NCBI GenBank assembly: GCA_029933125.1
Contig: JAOZOU010000008.1
Coordinates: 42,198-106,197, forward strand
Source: a bacterium
GTDB taxonomy: Bacteria > Arandabacterota > Arandabacteria > Arandabacterales > Arandabacteraceae
Direction of reading: 5' to 3'
DNA length: 64,000 bases
This document shows, piece by piece, positions 62,421 to 64,000 of the stretch. Below the pieces are notes generated by a model that worked only from the letters and a program-made list of their open reading frames with translations, did no database searches and was not told the DNA's origin. The position numbers were made by a program, and so were the translations under genes. Every line of letters starts with the position of its first letter. Positions within the stretch are counted from its first letter, which is position 1.

Positions 62421-63798
62421 TTCGGTGAGTATCAGCCTCCCCAGTTGACCCTTCCAATCCAATCTTCGAGATAACGAACCTGTGTTTTGCAGTCGGTGTG
62501 AGCTCAAGCTCAGGCTTGAGTTCGAAACGAACCTTCATCCGAGGACCACACGCCTCACGAACCTTTTCAATAACATACTTGCGAGCTTCATCGGTGAATT
62601 CGCCAGAGGCGATAAAGGCAATCGTTATACTGTCAACTTCTTCCTGGATTACCTGGAAGCGATCGATACCCTTAACCTTTCTTAGGAGTATGGTCCAGAA
62701 GGTGCCACCAAGGTAGTTGCCATTAGGCGCCTTGACAACATCAAACGTCCTGCCGATCGTGCTTTCAAGACGAGGAAGACCCAGGCCGCACTTACACCGG
62801 TCCCACCTTATCGTCCCCAAATCCTCGATTGCATATCTTATAAAAGGCATTCCGTAGTTGTCGAGATCCGTGACGAGAAGCTCAGTCAAGCTTTCGCCAG
62901 TCGCTGAATCCGTAACATGTTCGACCTGCAAAAGTGCACGTTCTGCAGCTATATGAAGACCTTCCCTCGCCTCACACTCGCGGGCAAGAGCTCCAAATTC
63001 TCTACAACCATAGTGGTTGTAGACCGGGGCTCCGAATGCCTGTTCGATTACCTCACGCTGCCATTCATAAAGCGTTTCGCCTGAAACAAGGACTGCCTTG
63101 GGCTTGAGAGGCTTATAACCTCGCTCGAGCATTGCCCTTGAGAAGTGCGATAGTGCAGATGGATAACCAACCATAAGGTCTGGCTTGAATCTGGATAGTT
63201 TTTGAAGATATTCATCAACGCTTGATTCGTCCATTCTATAGGCTGAAAGCAGAAGTGTGTTCGAGAACCAGTTACGCAGAGCATTCTTGATTTGCTTTGA
63301 CTTTTCCACATCAAAGCGCGTGCCCCAGAGCAAAGCTGTTCGATCTCCAATCCTGATTCCGATCCATTCGTTCATACGGATATTGTTTGCCCTGCGAGCC
63401 TCAGAAGACGATCTATCCACGTAGAAGTAGAGATTTTCACCAGTTGACCCGCCTGTGCTGTCCTCCTGAAGCCACTTTCTCGGATAGGTCTCGGAGATAA
63501 GATCCTCTTTGTTAGCTTTTATGTCACGCTTTCTCAGTACGGGAAAGGCTTCAAAATCATCGAGACTCTTGAAATCGCCCGGCTCTGCTCCTATCCGTCT
63601 GAACACCTGGCGGTAGTAGGGGACATGGGTTGCAGCATATGCAAGCAGTCGCTTGAGCTTCTCCCACTGAAATTGTCTGATCTCCTCAGGTTCTAGCCTT
63701 TCTATCCTGTGCATTTCATCCAGATAGGCCAACACCCTGTCTCGCTTGATCTTGCGATAAAGTGGATAGAGGAGCTTACGGATAATAAATGGATTCAC
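62413..63798 (-). CDS. Phenylacetate-CoA-ligase/CapK-like adenylate-forming protein
   Basis: A 461-aa ANL-superfamily protein: DSTGGSTGENLYFYVDR is the ATP-binding SGGSTG loop, with the PFIRYAIEDLG and CKCGLGLPRLESTIGR segments typical of PaaK/CapK. CapK-type proteins occur in capsule loci with unknown substrates. GTG 63798 follows GGAGGT by 5 bases. First gene of the minus operon with deacetylases and GNAT, so acyl activation for polysaccharide decoration is a reasonable suggestion. Confidence 0.85.
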   Translation of the reverse strand: MNPFIIRKLLYPLYRKIKRDRVLAYLDEMHRIERLEPEEIRQFQWEKLKRLLAYAATHVPYYRQVFRRIGAEPGDFKSLDDFEAFPVLRKRDIKANKEDLISETYPRKWLQEDSTGGSTGENLYFYVDRSSSEARRANNIRMNEWIGIRIGDRTALLWGTRFDVEKSKQIKNALRNWFSNTLLLSAYRMDESSVDEYLQKLSRFKPDLMVGYPSALSHFSRAMLERGYKPLKPKAVLVSGETLYEWQREVIEQAFGAPVYNHYGCREFGALARECEAREGLHIAAERALLQVEHVTDSATGESLTELLVTDLDNYGMPFIRYAIEDLGTIRWDRCKCGLGLPRLESTIGRTFDVVKAPNGNYLGGTFWTILLRKVKGIDRFQVIQEEVDSITIAFIASGEFTDEARKYVIEKVREACGPRMKVRFELKPELELTPTAKHRFVISKIGLEGSTGEADTHRNE

Positions 63799-63820
63799 AC
63801 ATTACCTCCGATTGCTCGGC

Positions 63821-63849
63821 ATTCTATCATATGCCCTAATTAGCGTCAA
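63821..63849 (-). promoter_or_regulatory. Promoter of minus-strand CapK operon
   Basis: On the minus strand TTGACG (63849-63844), a 17-base spacer and TAGAAT (63826-63821) predict a start near 63814, about 16 bases before GTG 63798. Confidence 0.75.
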
Positions 63850-63891
63850 CTCAAGCCTCTTTAGTGGCATCGACATCGCGCTCATATAAGC

Positions 63892-63920
63892 TTGATAATA
63901 TTTCTCAAACCCCATAGAAT
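63892..63920 (+). promoter_or_regulatory. tRNA-Leu promoter
   Basis: TTGATA (63892-63897), a 17-base spacer and TAGAAT (63915-63920) predict a start about 3 bases before the tRNA. It diverges from the CapK operon promoter. Confidence 0.7.
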
Positions 63921-63929
63921 CCTCATGGT

Positions 63930-64000
63930 GCCGGGGTGGCGGAACTGGTAGACGCAGGGGACTTAAAATCCTCTGGATCGTAAGATCCGTGTCGGTTCGA
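63930..64000 (+). tRNA. tRNA-Leu (anticodon TAA), partial
   Basis: Acceptor 5' strand GCCGGGG, D-arm, anticodon loop CTTAAAA (UAA), the long class II variable arm (stem GGATC...GATCC, about 63973-63988) and the start of the T-arm (GTCGG TTCGA). The 3' end lies beyond the window. Confidence 0.95.

Noticed and set aside
1-64000. CRISPR arrays, insertion sequences, prophage or integrase genes
   Set aside because: No regularly spaced repeats, transposase motifs or phage genes were recognised anywhere in the window.

Overview
The window reads as one chromosomal stretch from an uncultured diderm (LPS-making) bacterium. It carries lolCD, bamA, skp, a nearly complete lipid A pathway, Kdo transferase, an MsbA-like exporter and heptosyltransferases, so an outer membrane with LPS is expected. 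An LpxC-FabZ fusion, a Minf_1886-type protein and an McsA-McsB-ClpC cassette point away from Proteobacteria, perhaps to the FCB or PVC side. The phylum cannot be fixed from the sequence alone. Genes are tightly packed, mostly on the + strand, with many 1-8 nt overlaps and frequent GTG and TTG starts.

Region 1 (1-23024) is a long + strand housekeeping and envelope run: coaE end, prfB (with a programmed +1 frameshift), lysS, lolC, lolD, mcsA, mcsB, clpC, bamA, skp, lpxD, lpxC-fabZ, lpxA, a Gfo/Idh/MocA dehydrogenase, lpxB, waaA, lpxK, nadB, a THEP1-type NTPase and a lipoprotein-like Memo-AMMECR1 fusion. The protein-arginine-kinase/ClpC cassette sits between lipoprotein export and outer-membrane assembly genes.

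Region 2 (22993-32879) holds a convergent membrane protein with a spermidine-synthase-like domain. It is followed by a Minf_1886 protein, Hsp20, a divergent GT9, an MsbA-like ABC exporter, two further GT9 heptosyltransferases, a DUF3108 protein and a deoxyhypusine-synthase-like protein.

Region 3 (33044-56384) is a Wzx/Wzy- or Wza/Wzz-type polysaccharide locus. A strong promoter is followed by a structured leader with an intrinsic terminator and a possible 23-codon leader peptide. Then come Wza, Wzz, a CpsD-like protein without a P-loop lysine, a GT39-like membrane enzyme, a Wzy-like polymerase, sugar-nucleotide enzymes (DegT, Gfo/Idh, hexapeptide acetyltransferase), a WbaP-like initiator, a radical SAM/SPASM enzyme, two homologous pairs of GT4 enzymes, deacetylase-like proteins, GT2 enzymes, FemAB, GalT and GlgA. 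No Wzx flippase and no exosortase were recognised.

Region 4 (56390-64000) has three tRNA genes (Gly-GCC, Cys-GCA, partial Leu-UAA) separating two accessory cassettes. One has two alkaline-phosphatase-superfamily hydrolases on +. The other is a four-gene minus-strand operon (PaaK/CapK-like ligase, two polysaccharide deacetylases, GNAT). All three tRNAs have recognisable sigma70-type promoters.

Functional assignments rest on motif and family recognition by eye. No database search was run.
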